Origin: Sodiomyces alkalinus F11
Taxonomy: Eukaryota > Ascomycota > Sordariomycetes > Glomerellales > Plectosphaerellaceae
Assembly: GCF_003711515.1 (NCBI RefSeq)
Contig: NW_021167080.1
Coordinates: 2,005,394 to 2,069,393 of the forward strand
Direction of reading: 5' to 3'
DNA: 64,000 bases
Made by a program: the position numbers and the translations under genes. The stretch's first letter is position 1. The number at the start of each line of letters is the position of its first letter. Positions 1-11,928 of this stretch are shown one piece after another. The notes beneath the pieces are model-generated. The model did not search any database. It was given only the letters and a program-made list of their open reading frames with translations, and was not told where the DNA came from.

Positions 1-484
1 CTCGAACAACTGGGGTTCCGTGAGTTTCACCCCCATCCAGGACGGGCTTTGAGTTCCTCTTGTTCTCAAAGTGAAAGAGCTTTCGTACACTAACGTGCCG
101 GCGTCACAACTTACAAGACTCCTCTCATGAGCCCCGGAAACGACTACAAGTACACCATTCCCTCGTGCCTTGCTCCTGGCTACTATCTGGTCCGCCATGA
201 GACCCTCGCACTTCACGCTTCTTGGTCGTACCCCGGCGTCCAGTTCTATCCCAACTGCCACCAGCTTCAGGTCACAGGGTCGGGTAGAACTATCCCCTCG
301 AATAACCTCGTCAGCTTTCCGGGGGCCTATTCTCCCAGTGATCCTGGCGTCACTTACAATGCTTATATGCGTGGGTCCCCAAGTTCTATCGCCTTCTCCG
401 TCTATGGTCCCATTGCTGACTGTCGACCTCTTTAATCCAGCCCAAACATACACTGTTCCTGGACCTCCTGTTTTCAGATGTTAA
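1..484 (+). CDS. AA9 lytic polysaccharide monooxygenase, 3' part only
   Basis: Secreted copper enzyme family that cleaves cellulose oxidatively. Only the C-terminal part lies in the window. Proposed exons are <1-19, 118-370 and 441-484. The first intron starts with GTGAGT, contains CTAAC near 89 and ends at TACAAG; the second starts with GTGGGT and ends at CCAG. The joined protein shows AA9 hallmarks: a TIPSCLAPGYYLVRHE stretch, the copper-site-associated ALH, the QFY pair that follows it, and the family ending YTVPGPPVF plus a terminal cysteine. Signal peptide and N-terminal copper histidine lie upstream of the window. The 5' exon boundary is the weakest part. It ends 264 bases from the convergent SDR gene and need not belong to the cluster. 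Confidence 0.85.
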
Positions 485-748
485 GAATGATTTTGGGGAC
501 CTCGAGAAACTGCCGAGCGCGCACCCGAGTATATATGAATCATGTCTCCATACTGTGAACACGTAGTCTGGGCTCTGGCGGCACAAACGACTACAGGAAA
601 TTCAGTCAAATCCCTAATTGACTCCCTTTCTGCCTCGTGAACTGGTGCTATGTGTGAGGACACGTTGGAGATACTCTAAAGGTCGCATCAATGATTCTTT
701 GCCCCACACTCCTACGAGAGCGCTCCCCGTCTCATAACACTTGAAGCC

Positions 749-1581
749 TTAGCAGATATATCCGCCACAAACATTTTGAACCTGCCCCGTGATATAGGAC
801 GACTCGTCGCACAACAACCAACAAACCGCAGAGGCAATCTCGTCGGGCCTTCCATCGCGCTTAATCTGCTGGATCTCTTCTATGGGTTTCCCACCGCGAT
901 AGGTCTTGACTTGCTCATACATAGGAGTTGCGATGGTTCCCCTATTCCGAACGGTTGGTTAGCACATCTCTCAGTTCCCAATATTTGGCATCAATCTTCA
1001 GATACATGTACTCACGGTGCAATGCAATTCACCCTGATACTCTTAGTCGGACCAACCTCCGTCGCCGCACACTTAGTTAGTCCGATAACCCCAAACTTGG
1101 AAGCCCCGTACGACGAGTTGCGCGGAATGCCCATCAACCCGGCAATACTCGAAATATTAACAACACTACCACCCTCGTTCATGTTCCTCAGCTCGGCCCT
1201 CATACAGTACATGGTCCCCGTAAGGTTAACGGCCAGGACGCGGTCCCAGTCATCGTCGTCGACTTCTTCGACGGTATCCCGGCCGAACCCCCTCGGCAGG
1301 ATGCCCGCCAGGTTAGCGGCGCCGTCCAGCTTGCCCCACTTATCGACGGTCTCGTTGATCCAAGCCTCGACGGAGGCGCGGCTGGTAACGTCGACGACGC
1401 GGGCCATGACCTGACCGCCGGCCTTTTCGATGTCTGCGGCGGCGGCGAAGAGGGTTTCTTTTTGGACGTCGGCCATGGAGACTTTGGCGCCGCGGGCGGC
1501 GAGCATTTTGGAGGTTTCGAGGCCCATGCCGCCTCCTGCGCCGGTGACGACGACGACTTTGCCTTGGAGGTTGGTTGACAT
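749..1581 (-). CDS. Short-chain dehydrogenase/reductase (classical SDR)
   Basis: NAD(P)-dependent oxidoreductase of 252 residues, the usual length of a classical SDR. Exons are 1581-1016 and 941-749; the 74-base intron has GTGAGT, a CTAAC branch site and a TAG acceptor, and splits the codon before the PGTIATPMY segment. Visible motifs: cofactor glycine motif TGAGGGMG (13-20), NLAG (90-93, in place of NNAG), catalytic Ser145, Tyr158 and Lys162 (YGASK), and a C-terminal YITGQ. An upstream in-frame ATG at 1779 exists, but the start at 1581 puts the glycine motif at the standard distance. The promoter is shared with the divergent Zn2Cys6 regulator. The substrate is unknown; alcohol/ketone interconversion beside two monooxygenases is an inference. 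Confidence 0.93.
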
Positions 1582-2484
1582 ATTTGATGGAATAGAGGTG
1601 AGAGTGTGTATGAAGTGAGTTTTCAAGTTGACTTTTGGTGAGACGGAGACGAGAGAATCATGTAGGATAGGGTTGATATAGCTAAACAGGATCTGATCAT
1701 GAGAGTCAGAGAGTCTTGTTTTGTAACTTGGACTACTTGGACCAGCGACTTGAGAGCCCTTCAGTCGCCCCCTTTTCATACTTCACGAGCTTCCACTATT
1801 CTCGTTGATTTGTTATGGTGAGGCATTGCTCGGCCCGTACTCGACACATCTCGCCTGCATCCACCAGTTGTGTTCCGTCGTCTGCTTACAATGTTTCAGA
1901 CAAAGTCCGGTCAGGCCTTGGCTGTTGTCCTTGTCGGTAATAAAGTCCGAAGGCTTGGAATCACGTAAAGAAGTCAGAGAAAGGAGGGGAAGCTGAAAAG
2001 GGGATGGGGGGGCGGGCTTGCCGCTTAATTAACCCCTATTTTCTCTAGGCTCTAGCTTCAGCCGGTTAACCATATCCACCAACCCCAGTATCCCCCAGGT
2101 TTCCCCCACGATCTGATGATTCAACAAACAGACTAGAAATCTTAATTATGCTTAATGTGTGATAGGTATTCCCTCTAGCCCCCGCATGATCGTACCGCAT
2201 AGGTGGGACGTCTGGGGTAGGGAGCGTCCAAGCTGCTGGTTGGTCCATGGAACTCCAGGAAGCTGGAGAATGAAGGCCGATAAGGGGGGGGTTCGCATGC
2301 TGCATGCATGTTGTTCTTGTTCTTTCTCAGCTTCCCGACTTCGTGTTCCTTTGAGGCTTTGGAGCTCAACTTCCCGGAGACAAAATCGAAATCCAGCTCA
2401 TCATACCAAAGGATCTCGCCTCTTGTATGCTATCAACTAATCAGCATCTCTTCGACAACTCCCCCAACGACGTGCGAGTCGAGA
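1582..2484. promoter_or_regulatory. Divergent intergenic region between SDR and regulator
   Basis: About 900 bases separate the SDR start (1581, minus) and the regulator start (2485, plus), so both promoters must lie here. I see no coding exon and no convincing operator. A G-rich run sits near 2000-2015 and GCATGCTGCATGCATG near 2295-2310. Confidence 0.5.
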
Positions 2485-5221
2485 ATGGACCAAAAGCCGG
2501 CTCACTACTTGACCCAAGACAAGGGGCGGGCGACGAATCTGACAGAGAGACCCGTCCCAACCAAAAGACACTCGACGAAACATCTCGCTTGCATCACTTG
2601 CAGGAGGAAAAAGGTCAAGGTGAGAAGAGAAATGGTCCAAGCCTCAAGGCACACCATACATCATAGTCGCAGAGAAAGACCTCTACGGGACAACTTCTGA
2701 CACGTATCTTTTCTTTTCAGTGCCAGCCAGGACCCCCAGGAGAATCGAGATGCAGCCTCTGTTCCAAACTAGACCGCGAATGCCACACGCCCTGCTTCGA
2801 CGAACGCCGCCGCACCCACACCCGCAGCCTCATCGAGACGCTCCAAGCCGAGAATGCTCGGTTGAAAGCTGAGCTCGAAGACCACCGCAAATACTGTCTC
2901 ATGGGCAGCGGAGGCGGCGGCGGCGGCGGCGACGACGACGCCTTCGAATTTCCGCCGCTAGACCAGGACTCTGGGACGCCTACCAACTCGATCAGCCCCG
3001 GTGCTGCCACCGACGCATCGCCGCAGCCGTCGACGTCGGAAACGTCGTCGAGGTCGGATAACATGATTGTGAGGCTCTGCGGCGGGAAGAGGCAGCTCAA
3101 TAGCGACCGTGCTGGACGACTGCGGTACTTTGGGCCGACGTCTAGTTTGCATCTTATGGAGAGCGTCACTTCGTCGGTGTTGATACGGGAGTCGTGTGGC
3201 AGGACGAGACCGAGCTGCAGCTGGCAGGATGATTTTCCCATTGAAGTGCAGGATCATTTGTTGGATTTGTACTGGACATACCAGCATCAAGTCCTTCCAT
3301 GGTGCGCGCTCTCAACTCTCTGTCTCTCACAAAGTTGAGCTCATACGGCTAACTATTAGTTTTCATTGCAGCATTCAAAAGGAGGGTGCGTATAGCCCAT
3401 TCACACGACTATCTCAAGCTCTCAGTCCGATCCAGTCCTTGTGTTCATCACGACTAACATCTCATGTGCCTGCCGGTTAGCCTTCCTTCGAGACATGAGA
3501 AACGGAGACACCAAATACTGCAGCAAACTGCTCGTATATTGTATGCTCACCCGAGCCGCCGCCATCTCCGATCAACCGGGCCTCCGGGCCTTGGCTCTTG
3601 CCGACGACGCCGAAGACGACCCGCCCTACTTGGTCAGCAAGTGTGTCCAGTTGTTAAACGCAGACCTCGACACACCGGGGATCACAACGGCGCAGTCGCT
3701 TCAACTGTTGAGCGAAATGCACTGCGCGATATCCCACGATACCAAGGGATGGATGTATGCGGGTAAGTTGGGCCTCAGAGAACCTCCCCCGAATGTGGGA
3801 AATGTGAAGCAAGCTTGGGCTCAACAGAAACTGGTGACTGCAGGAGGTGCCGGCAGACTGGCGTATGAGCTGGGCTTGCACAGAGACAGCGATACTTTCG
3901 AGACCGACTTGTCAGAGCTCGACCGGCAGGTCCGTCGCATCGTGTTCTGGAGCTGCTTTAACCTGGATAGGCATGTTGACCCCGCTATCCGTCGTCTTTT
4001 CAACGAAGCATGGGATTCTGGAGTTGTGGCTGTTCCTAAGTTCCTAACATTTGTTCATACATGTAGGGAATGGGCGCTTTACCTGGGACGTCCTCAGTTC
4101 TTGAAGGTCGAGGACATTGATGCCAAGCGCCCCGGTGAAGGGTGTGAGAATCCGACCTTGGATATTAGAATGTCCGCCGCCTGGACGAGTCTTCTGGATA
4201 TTGTTGGAAGGATATGCGATGTTCTGTGGGTGGCCCCTATTCCCCCTATTCCCCGATTACCCCTATTACCCCTATTCCCCCTGTTGCCCCATCCCCCTGT
4301 TGCCCATCCCCCTATTCAGTTTCGCGGCCCCACCCTCTATTAGTTGACGTCGGTTGGATCTAACAAGGGAGCCCAAAGGAATGGCGTTCACACATCCCGA
4401 CATCGGCTCGAGACCCTCGATCAAGACCTCAAGAGCTGGGAACAAGACCTGGATCCTACCCTGCATTACAGTCCCATTCAAATCCCCGCAGTGATGCTTC
4501 TGCAGTGAGTGCCCGCCATCCAGCCCCTTCCAACCCCTGAAATCAGGATGTCCTTGGCTCCTTCCACTCCTTTTCCAACTCAGCTTACACCCAAAAAACC
4601 AGCATGCAATACATGGCCGCCACGATCCTCCTCCACCGGCCCCTCGCCAACTTCGGCAAAGATTCCACACAGTCAGAGTCCAGCATGGGGAGCGAGGCCT
4701 CCCGCCAAATCTGCGTCCAAAACGCCTGCACCATCGCCCGGTACCTGCAAGACTACTCCGACCAGTACGGCAGCGTCCTCACCATGTCGTGGATCGCGCT
4801 CCACATCGTCGCCACGGCCGCCACCACGCTGATCGCCAACATCGCCGAGCGGGGAGGGGAGCCGGGCGACTTTGCCCTGGGCGGCGGGCCCGACACCCAG
4901 CTGGAAAGCCTGCGCAAGTGCCTCGGGGCCCTGAGCGAGCTAGAGAAGAGCCACGTGGTGACGCGCCGGGTGAGGAAGGTGATCCAGCATGCCATACGGC
5001 TTCTGAACCTCGATGCGACCATCAACGCGGGGAGCGGCGGGAACGGGAATGTTTGGAGTAGTGGTAGTAGGAACGAGAACTATGTGATTGGGCCGGCGGC
5101 GTTGTCGTTCCCGGCTATGGCGGCGAGGGACTATGAGATTTCGTCTTTTCCGTTGATGGACTTGTTGCCTTCGTCGGGGCAGTTTGACATGCTCAACTCT
5201 TTCGAGTCGTATTTTAGGTAA
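2485..5221 (+). CDS. Zn(II)2Cys6 transcription factor with fungal-specific domain
   Basis: Probable pathway-specific nuclear regulator of 680 residues. Exons: 2485-2619, 2721-3301, 3372-3385, 3481-3762, 3844-3970, 4067-4225, 4379-4504, 4603-5221. The cluster has C36-X2-C39-X6-C46-X9-C56-X2-C59-X6-C66 and is split by an intron just before C46, a frequent position in this family. A basic linker and a short coiled-coil-like segment (LQAENARLKAELEDH) follow, then a glycine run, then the fungal-specific domain (GAGRLAYELGLHRD, REWALYLGRPQFLK, LLHMQYMAATILLHRPLANF). Two junctions are unusual: a 14-nt microexon and a GC-AG intron (3971-4066). The donor/acceptor pair 4226/4378 was chosen because it gives ICDVLNGVHTS; a neighbouring pair is possible. 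Its position suggests it controls the surrounding oxidoreductase genes. Confidence 0.88.
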
Positions 5222-5565
5222 TAGGCTGTGATGAGTTGAAACGGGTTTCTTCAAGAGCGTTTGACGGGTTGGGGGGGTTGGAAGTAAGTTCATTATGCAA
5301 GGGGTTTGAGTTAGCTATCCATCATTCTTATCCAAGTCTCAGTCTTCAATGTATTCATACCTAGCTACTCCAGGAACTCTGGGAATGTGCCAAAGACATA
5401 TGCTTTTAACTCTTGCTTTTTTTATTCATCTAAATCATCATGTACATACAAGAACACGAAGAACATAGTTTGACTCTTTTGGTGTTGGTCCACATCACCA
5501 ACAACTGAAGACCCAAGCTTTGCTCAAAAGTACATGATTCCTGATTGATTGTGTTCCCCTATAGG
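5222..5565. other. Convergent 3' intergenic region
   Basis: Regulator and monooxygenase genes end toward each other here. A T-rich run near 5400-5430 could serve polyadenylation. I see no gene. Confidence 0.6.
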
Positions 5566-8104
5566 CTATGCAACAGCCGTAACGGGTTTGAACTCCTCAA
5601 CGTGGACTGCAGAACCACTCTTAGCCTTGGCAAGCTGATCAGTCTCTTCCTTCTTCACTCCCTTCGCTTGCAATGCCTTGGGCTGCGGCACGGGAGGATA
5701 GTCAATGTTCGCCGGGTTGAGGTAGGCCGTCCGCGAACTTCCGTCGTAGTCGGCCTTGACATAGCCATTACCCAGCCAGCCCATGGGGTTTCCGTTCAAC
5801 TCGTTAAGGTAGGTATACTCAAAGTCCTCCCACCGAGTATACTCAAGGGCAACCATCGAGTTTAGCGAATTACCGGGATAGTAGGCTGGTAGTGGTTTCT
5901 GTCAGCCATGCACAAAACCAAGCAAACCAGAGCCATGGGACAGTGAGTGAATCTTACCAATGTTCCGACCGTTGGGATCTCCGCGCTTGAACCAAGATTT
6001 GCACTGTCAAAAACGGTCAGTGGTGTCCTTTGAAAAGCAGCAAGTATGACTTGAGAAGTGAGGACCATACTGGTTGGCCAAATATAGTTCCCTTCAAGTA
6101 CTCCGCCGTATGGGCAACATACTGCTTCAGTCTGTCGGGCCTGTTGAGAAGAACCATCCAGTCAGCATGCCTGTTCCAGTCCTCGTGAAGAGCTTGCCGC
6201 TACTGAGCTGGTAGTATCTCACTCACCTCACACAAATCGACTTGATCTTCTCGCGGAGCATCTTCTTGGCGCAGCGAATGGCCAGCGCACACTCTAGCTC
6301 GGAAGTAAGGTAGGCGTTCCCTGCGCCCGGAGCGGCGTTGGGTCCCAGGTACAGAAAGCAATTTGGCATCTTGTCGACCATGACGCCGAGATAGGCCTCT
6401 GGCTCGGGATCCATGACCTGTGCCCAGGTGATGCCGTCTCGTCCGACCATGGGGAATCGGCTGCGGAAGTCGCTGTGGTACTGTTTAGCTTGGGCCTTCT
6501 CTGCGAGTTGACAAGCTATGGAAGTCTTTGGCTCTTCTCCAGGGAAACAACTAGAAAAGGGGATGGGGAGGGGAAAAAAGGGGCACTGGGGTAGCGACAT
6601 ACGCGAGGAACCCAGTGGCCCAGATAATAGCATCGCATTCGTGCAGCTCACCATCCGCCGTCACAATACCGTTCTCCTTGACACATTGAATCTCCTTGGG
6701 AATCCACTTGACGTTCTCCTTGACGACAGCCTCTAGATATCCAGGGCCGGGCACGAGGCGGCGGCAGCCGGGGGGGAAATCGGGGAGCAGAGATTGGAGA
6801 ATTTCGGGGCGGGACCTGAGTGCCTCCTTCATGTGCTTGTCAAACTCGGCGTGCGTCTTCTTTTGTTCCTCGCTGCCGTATTTGAAGCTGTTCTCGCTCA
6901 TGTACTCCATCATGTTATCTTCGATGTAGCGGCGGTATGCGTGGTACGAGGCAGGGTCTTGCGCCCACTTGCGTCGTTCGTCTTCGGGGTATTTGACTGA
7001 GGTGCGAGACGGTCAGTTATCGTCCTTGAATAACAACTCCTCTCTCTCTCTCTCTCTCTCTTTTTGTTGTCACTTACAGTTGCCGGCCTCCAAGGCCCCG
7101 CGTTTAATCAGCTCCCCAGCGCCAAAGCCTACAGGGGCAATCCAATTTCTTTCATAGGATTCGGTCAACTCATGTTCTCCTAATCCGTAATTGTTGGGGA
7201 GAATGAAGGAAATCTCACCTGGATCTCATGTATTGATGCACTTGTTTCGCCTTGGGCTGAATCTCCGGAAGCACCTGGACTCCCGTAGAGCCACCACCCA
7301 CGAGGGCAACGACCTTTCCTGTTAGATCGAACGACTCGTTATAGTTTGCGCTGTGCATGTAGGGTCCCTTGAAATCGTGTAGTCCAGGAACGTCGGGGAA
7401 CGCCCAGTTGTTAAGTTGTCCCCAGCCGAGCAAGAGAATATCTGCCTCGTCGTGGATCATCTACAGAAATTCGTCAGTTAACTTGATGTTACAGAAACTG
7501 AGTAGACTACTCATCACGGCGGGTAAATGTAGAATTTCCTTTTCATACCGTGTCTCGAGTTGTGTCATGAATCTGCATCTTCCACACCCCGCGGTCCTCG
7601 TCCCATTGCGCGCCCTTGACGACGTGGTTGAATTTCATGTACTGTCGTGTCTGGTACTTGTCCGCGACCTTGACGATGTACTCCTGGATTTCTTTCCCGG
7701 AAGCGTAGTACGACGACCAGTCCGGGTTATCTTCGAAGAGGAAGGCAAAGCAAGCGGCGGGCACGTCGCATGCGACGCCGGGGTAGCGGTTCTCGAGCCA
7801 GACACCGCCGACATCTAGAGAGTACATGTAAGAACATGTAAGCCGATGTCGATGATCTTGTTGCTTGATATAACCAAGGAAGATGCATATAGATTAGGAG
7901 CGTATGATTCTCACCATTGTTCTTCTCGTAGATTTGGAAGGTAATGTCCTCTCCCAGGTGTTGGTTGAATCGGATGGCCGACGTGATGCCCGAGATACCG
8001 GCGCCAACGCAGACGACGCGCAACTTGCGACCCGGGTCGTCGACGGGCCTGTCCAGTATGGGCACCTGGAATTGGGAGTAATGTAGCTGGCCGGGATAGA
8101 CCAT
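5566..8104 (-). CDS. Flavin-dependent (Baeyer-Villiger-type) monooxygenase, first copy
   Basis: FAD/NADPH enzyme of 614 residues, typical for fungal type I BVMOs, which insert one oxygen next to a ketone. Nine exons: 8104-7915, 7814-7549, 7460-7219, 7148-7078, 6996-6603, 6472-6227, 6140-6071, 6003-5958, 5885-5566. Motifs: FAD glycine motif GAGISG (34-39), DVGGVWLENRYPGVACDVP, BVMO-like fingerprint FKGPYMH (182-188), NADPH glycine motif GGGSTG (207-212) and ATGFLADFRSRFP near 383. The last motif forms only with the acceptor at 6473-6474, which settled that junction. The intron 6997-7077 holds a CT microsatellite. The start at 8104 is preferred over one 30 codons upstream. The promoter is shared with the MFS gene. 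Confidence 0.92.
7037..7062. repeat. CT microsatellite in an intron
   Basis: An uninterrupted run of CT dinucleotides lies in the intron 6997-7077 of the first BVMO gene, which is transcribed from the other strand. On the coding strand it reads as GA repeats. Confidence 0.9.
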
Positions 8105-9220
8105 GATTTCGGTGGCTTGGAGGTTGAGGGTACGGTCTGATTGTCGTTTGGTCTGGTGTTGGAAAGTTGGAACTTGGGTGGCTGGAATGAACAACGCACA
8201 GCACGGGTTGACTTCCTCGAATTGCTATGCGAGAAGCTTAGAAGGAGTCAAAGCGTATGTTGAAGTCAAGTGACTCAAGTCGAGGGAGAAAGAGTAGAAC
8301 GGGGGTGTTTGTTTGGAGACACGACAAGCGACCGCTGCGATGTTAGGTATGTGTACTAAGCGTCAGGCTTGTCAAAGCACGAAGTTATAGTCCCTAATCT
8401 TATGGATGCATATGGTATTAAGCCCCGAGCGCCACGAAGTAGTCACCAATGATATGCCCTTAGAAATGGTTTCCGGAATCTGGAAACATCGTTCCACCGA
8501 GTGTGGTGATGCTGTGCTTAGTGTGCTGTACGTGGCAGCTCCGTTTCGGTGACAGCCGCCGGGGTCCGGGGTCCGGGGTCGGGGGTCGGGGGTCGGGGGT
8601 CCGGACTCCGGGGCTAGTAGATTCCCGCTAAACCGGACATATTCTCCGCAGCCAGAACGAGCCACGAGGTCTTCGGACTTCAAAGGCCAGGGTCCAAGCT
8701 ACCCCGCAGCGACTCGAGCTATGTATTATAGCTATTATAGCTGTCCCTGGTCTAAGAAGTTGGAGAGGCTTCGGAAATGATTCCCGAGGACCACGGTCTA
8801 CCAAGACCCAGCTAGCTGGGACTTTGCACTATCACCTTTCTGAACGCAAAGCAAAGGCAGGCATGACACCTACCCCAGTTCTTGGCGTCTGGGACTCTGG
8901 GGAAGCGGTGTAGTTGGGGAATGGAGTAAAATGGAGACTGCAGATAAAGATGCATACCGCACCTTTCCATAACTCGGTCCACCGTGATGATGTGGGTAGC
9001 GAGCAGTGAGCAGTGAACACAGGTTCCCGAGTGTTCAACTTGTCAAGTTCAACTTGTGCCACAGTCAGCATTCATCAATTGGCCGGACTGACTTATACAC
9101 TATTTCTGTCCGACTATCTCTGACTTTCTCAACTCTCTCAGACTCTACAAGGAAACGTCGGTCCACGATAGACGACTTCAACAGTTTCAACATTACGGTT
9201 CTACGCCGGTCTTTGCCAAC
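8105..9220. promoter_or_regulatory. Divergent promoter region between BVMO and MFS genes
   Basis: About 1.1 kb lies between the BVMO start on the minus strand and the transporter start on the plus strand. It holds a dense G-tract array at 8561-8600 and a CGG-N9-CCG pair near 8635-8650. I see no coding exon. Confidence 0.55.
8561..8615 (+). repeat. G-tract tandem repeat with G-quadruplex potential
   Basis: Seven-base units of the types CCGGGGT and CGGGGGT recur about six times, giving successive G4-G5 tracts separated by two or three bases, followed by a degenerate unit. This fits the loose G4-motif rule (four G3+ runs with short loops). It lies between the divergent BVMO and MFS genes. Confidence 0.85.
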
Positions 9221-11409
9221 ATGTCAGAGACAAAGAGCTCAGAGCCCAGCGCAGTGGATGTTCAGATGGTCGAGAAAACCCAGGGCTCTTCTCCTTCCGG
9301 GTCTGAGCTGGCCCGGGAGTTGCACCCAGACCCAGAGGAGAGAACAACGGCCAAGGCATGGCTTTGCATTGGGGTAAGTTGTTAAAGAAACTCCATTCCT
9401 GGATTCCGAATGATTCAAAACGGCGTTTCTAAATTCTGACATTGCCTTGCAGTTCCTTACTCTCTCGTTTGGTGGTCCTTTCTGGTAAGTCGTCGTCGAG
9501 CCTGAAGAGTTTCGATGTCGTAAACCCCCAGCAACAAACAAAGACTTGAGCTGTACCAAGTGTTGACAAGATACGCAACCAACAGGGCCACGCCAACCAC
9601 CGCTGCCATCTCCGCCCAGCTCCTGGGCCTCTTCGGCCAAAGCGAACTCTCTGCCTGGGTGATCCCATGCATCACCACCGCCGCGACCGTCACCATCCTC
9701 CTCTTCGGCGCAAACTCCGACCTCTTCGGCCGCCGTGCTTTCCTCCTCACCGCGTGTCTTTTTGGTGCCGTCGGCTACATCATCTGCGCCGTCGCCAAGT
9801 CCACCAACATGCTCATCGCCGGCCTTTGTCTGAACGGTGTCGCGTCGGGCATGTCCGGCATTGCGCTCATCGCCGTACCGGAGCTGATCGCCAACAAGTA
9901 CCGCCACATCGGCATCGTCATTGCGGACCTTGTCGTCTATATCTTCATTGTTATCGGGCCCATTGTTGCGCGGTTCACTCTCCTCCATGATGATGATAGG
10001 TGGCGCTATTTGTATTGGGCTGGCTTTATCATGCAGGCCCTTGCTCTCGTCGGTCTTTTCATCTTCTACCGTGAGTCTACCTGTGCTCTCTCTTTTCTCC
10101 CCTTTGACGTCGCCTAACTGACGTTGTATTTGTCTAGACCCCCCCAAGCACCCTCGTGGTATCCCCTGGATGGAGGCTCTCAAGGGCATGGACTGGATTG
10201 GCGGTGTCTTATTCTCCATCGGCGCCGTACTGATCCTCGTCGGCATTGTTTACACATCCTATCTCCCCGCCAATGATATCAAGGTCATAGTTTGCTTCGT
10301 CGTCGGCTTCGCCACCATCATCGCATTCGGCCTCTGGGAGCAGTTTAGTAACGTCAGGTTCCCATTGTGCCCCAGGGATATCTTTGCCAGCAATAAGGGG
10401 CGCGAGTTTGCCGTTCCCTTCTGTCTCAGCTTTGTCGTTGTTGGATACTTTTATGGTGTTGCTGTCATCTATCCCACCATGTTGAGTAAGTTGTCCGATT
10501 TACCCCCCCTTCGGCCCCCTGAGTTTTCCTCATTCAACGCAATGTTCTGCTTCTCATTATGCTAACAATTGATCTTTTCATATCATACTAGACGCCTTCT
10601 ACGTCAATGAAAATACCTCCGTATCCGAAGAACTTCTCCTCACCCTCCCGTCCAGCCTCCCTCTGGTCTTCGGCGCCTTCCTGCTGACGGCGTTCGGACG
10701 CAAGGTAGGCCACTGGAAGTGGTCCATGACCGTTTCCGTCGTCTCCCTGGTGATCTGGGGCAGTCTCCTCGCCCTGATCACCCCGCACAACAAGGCCATG
10801 ATGATCTCCTTCGTCGCCATGGCCCAGCTATCGTACGGATGGGCAGCCTACCTCGCCGTCACCTACACCCAGCTGGGCGTTCCGCAAGAAATGCTGGGCA
10901 TCTCCGGCGGTCTCGCCGGAACGGCCCGGTACGCGGGAGGCGCCGTCGCCTCGGCCTGCTACTCCACCGCCATCGCCAACGGCTTCGCGTCCAAGACCGC
11001 CGAGCTCGTCCCCAAGGCGGCTTTGGAGGCTGGTCTTCCCGAGGCGTCCCTGGAGGCAGTCGTCGCGGCCGCTGGCGGCGGTGCTAGGGCTCTCGCTGGC
11101 ATTCCTGGTGTTACGCCTGCTGTTATTGAAGCGGTGGTAGACGCGAGCAAGTGGGCTTCTGCTAATGGTCTTCGGTATGTCAAAACTCCATGTCTCCATT
11201 GTTCCAAACCTTTGGGACGTGTTGCCAATTTTGTTTTTCTCACAACTGACATGATGCGAAATAGAAATGCGGCCTTGGTTTCCATGGCTTTCGGTCTTAC
11301 AGGAGTTGTTCTGTGCCTGTTCCTTGAAGATATCGAGCCAAAGATGACACCCAAGATTGAGATCTTCCTTGAGAATGACATTTTGGCAGAGAAGAACAAG
11401 TACCACTGA
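9221..11409 (+). CDS. MFS transporter, TRI12-like multidrug/toxin efflux type
   Basis: Polytopic plasma-membrane transporter of 581 residues, a length that fits 14-helix proton antiporters. Exons: 9221-9373, 9453-9484, 9586-10070, 10138-10485, 10592-11174, 11265-11409. A hydrophilic N-terminus precedes FLTLSFGGPFW and a series of hydrophobic segments; NSDLFGRRAFLL matches the cytoplasmic loop signature GxLxDRxGRR, and PPKHPRG before the central helices is typical of the TRI12 / siderophore-transporter branch. The 32-nt second exon is fixed by the frame on both sides. The cargo cannot be read from sequence; export of a substrate or product of the neighbouring oxidoreductases is an inference from position. 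Confidence 0.92.
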
Positions 11410-11928
11410 TCTTCCTCTTAACTATCTACGCATCTAAGGTCATAGGTATTAAGTTACAGCCCACGGTATAATGCATGGTTTAATGTGTTGGATTTATGGC
11501 TTTTGAAACTCTTTGTCCTGAGAGTACCTAAAGTACCCAAACCGACTTTATAGTTGCTTTCTGAAAGCATAGCACGCTTGGTAGTACGTTTAATCCAGTA
11601 TCAAGTCAATTGTAATAATATCCTGGCTCTCTTCTCTATGGTTGCATGTTTCCTTCACCCATGCTGTCTGTATTGGCTTTGACATACTTATGAGTGACTA
11701 CAACTCCTCTAAACCGCCAACACAACTGTTTGAGACATATAAACTTAGTATCAGAGGTACGAAGTTAACGGCTGTCTTGCTGGACCAGGTTGGCGGTCTC
11801 TCAAGTTAGCTATTCAATTAAGATCTGCATAACTGGCCGGGAAGTTGTTAGTTAGCATTGTGTACAGCATACGGCTCTTCTCACCACTTTGTAAGTAAAG
11901 GCTTCATCATTCATGGCCAATATAAATT
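11410..11928. other. Convergent 3' intergenic region
   Basis: The 3' flanks of the MFS gene and the second SDR gene. AT-richer than the genes, with no exon, repeat or RNA gene that I can support. Confidence 0.6.

Noticed and set aside
749..1581. SDR start at 1779 giving a longer first exon
   Set aside because: The extra 66 residues have no SDR character; the ATG at 1581 gives the standard N-terminal spacing.
9239..10246. 335-codon minus-strand open frame opposite the MFS gene
   Set aside because: It crosses two introns of the transporter and reads as charged low-complexity sequence; the plus-strand protein has clear MFS signatures.
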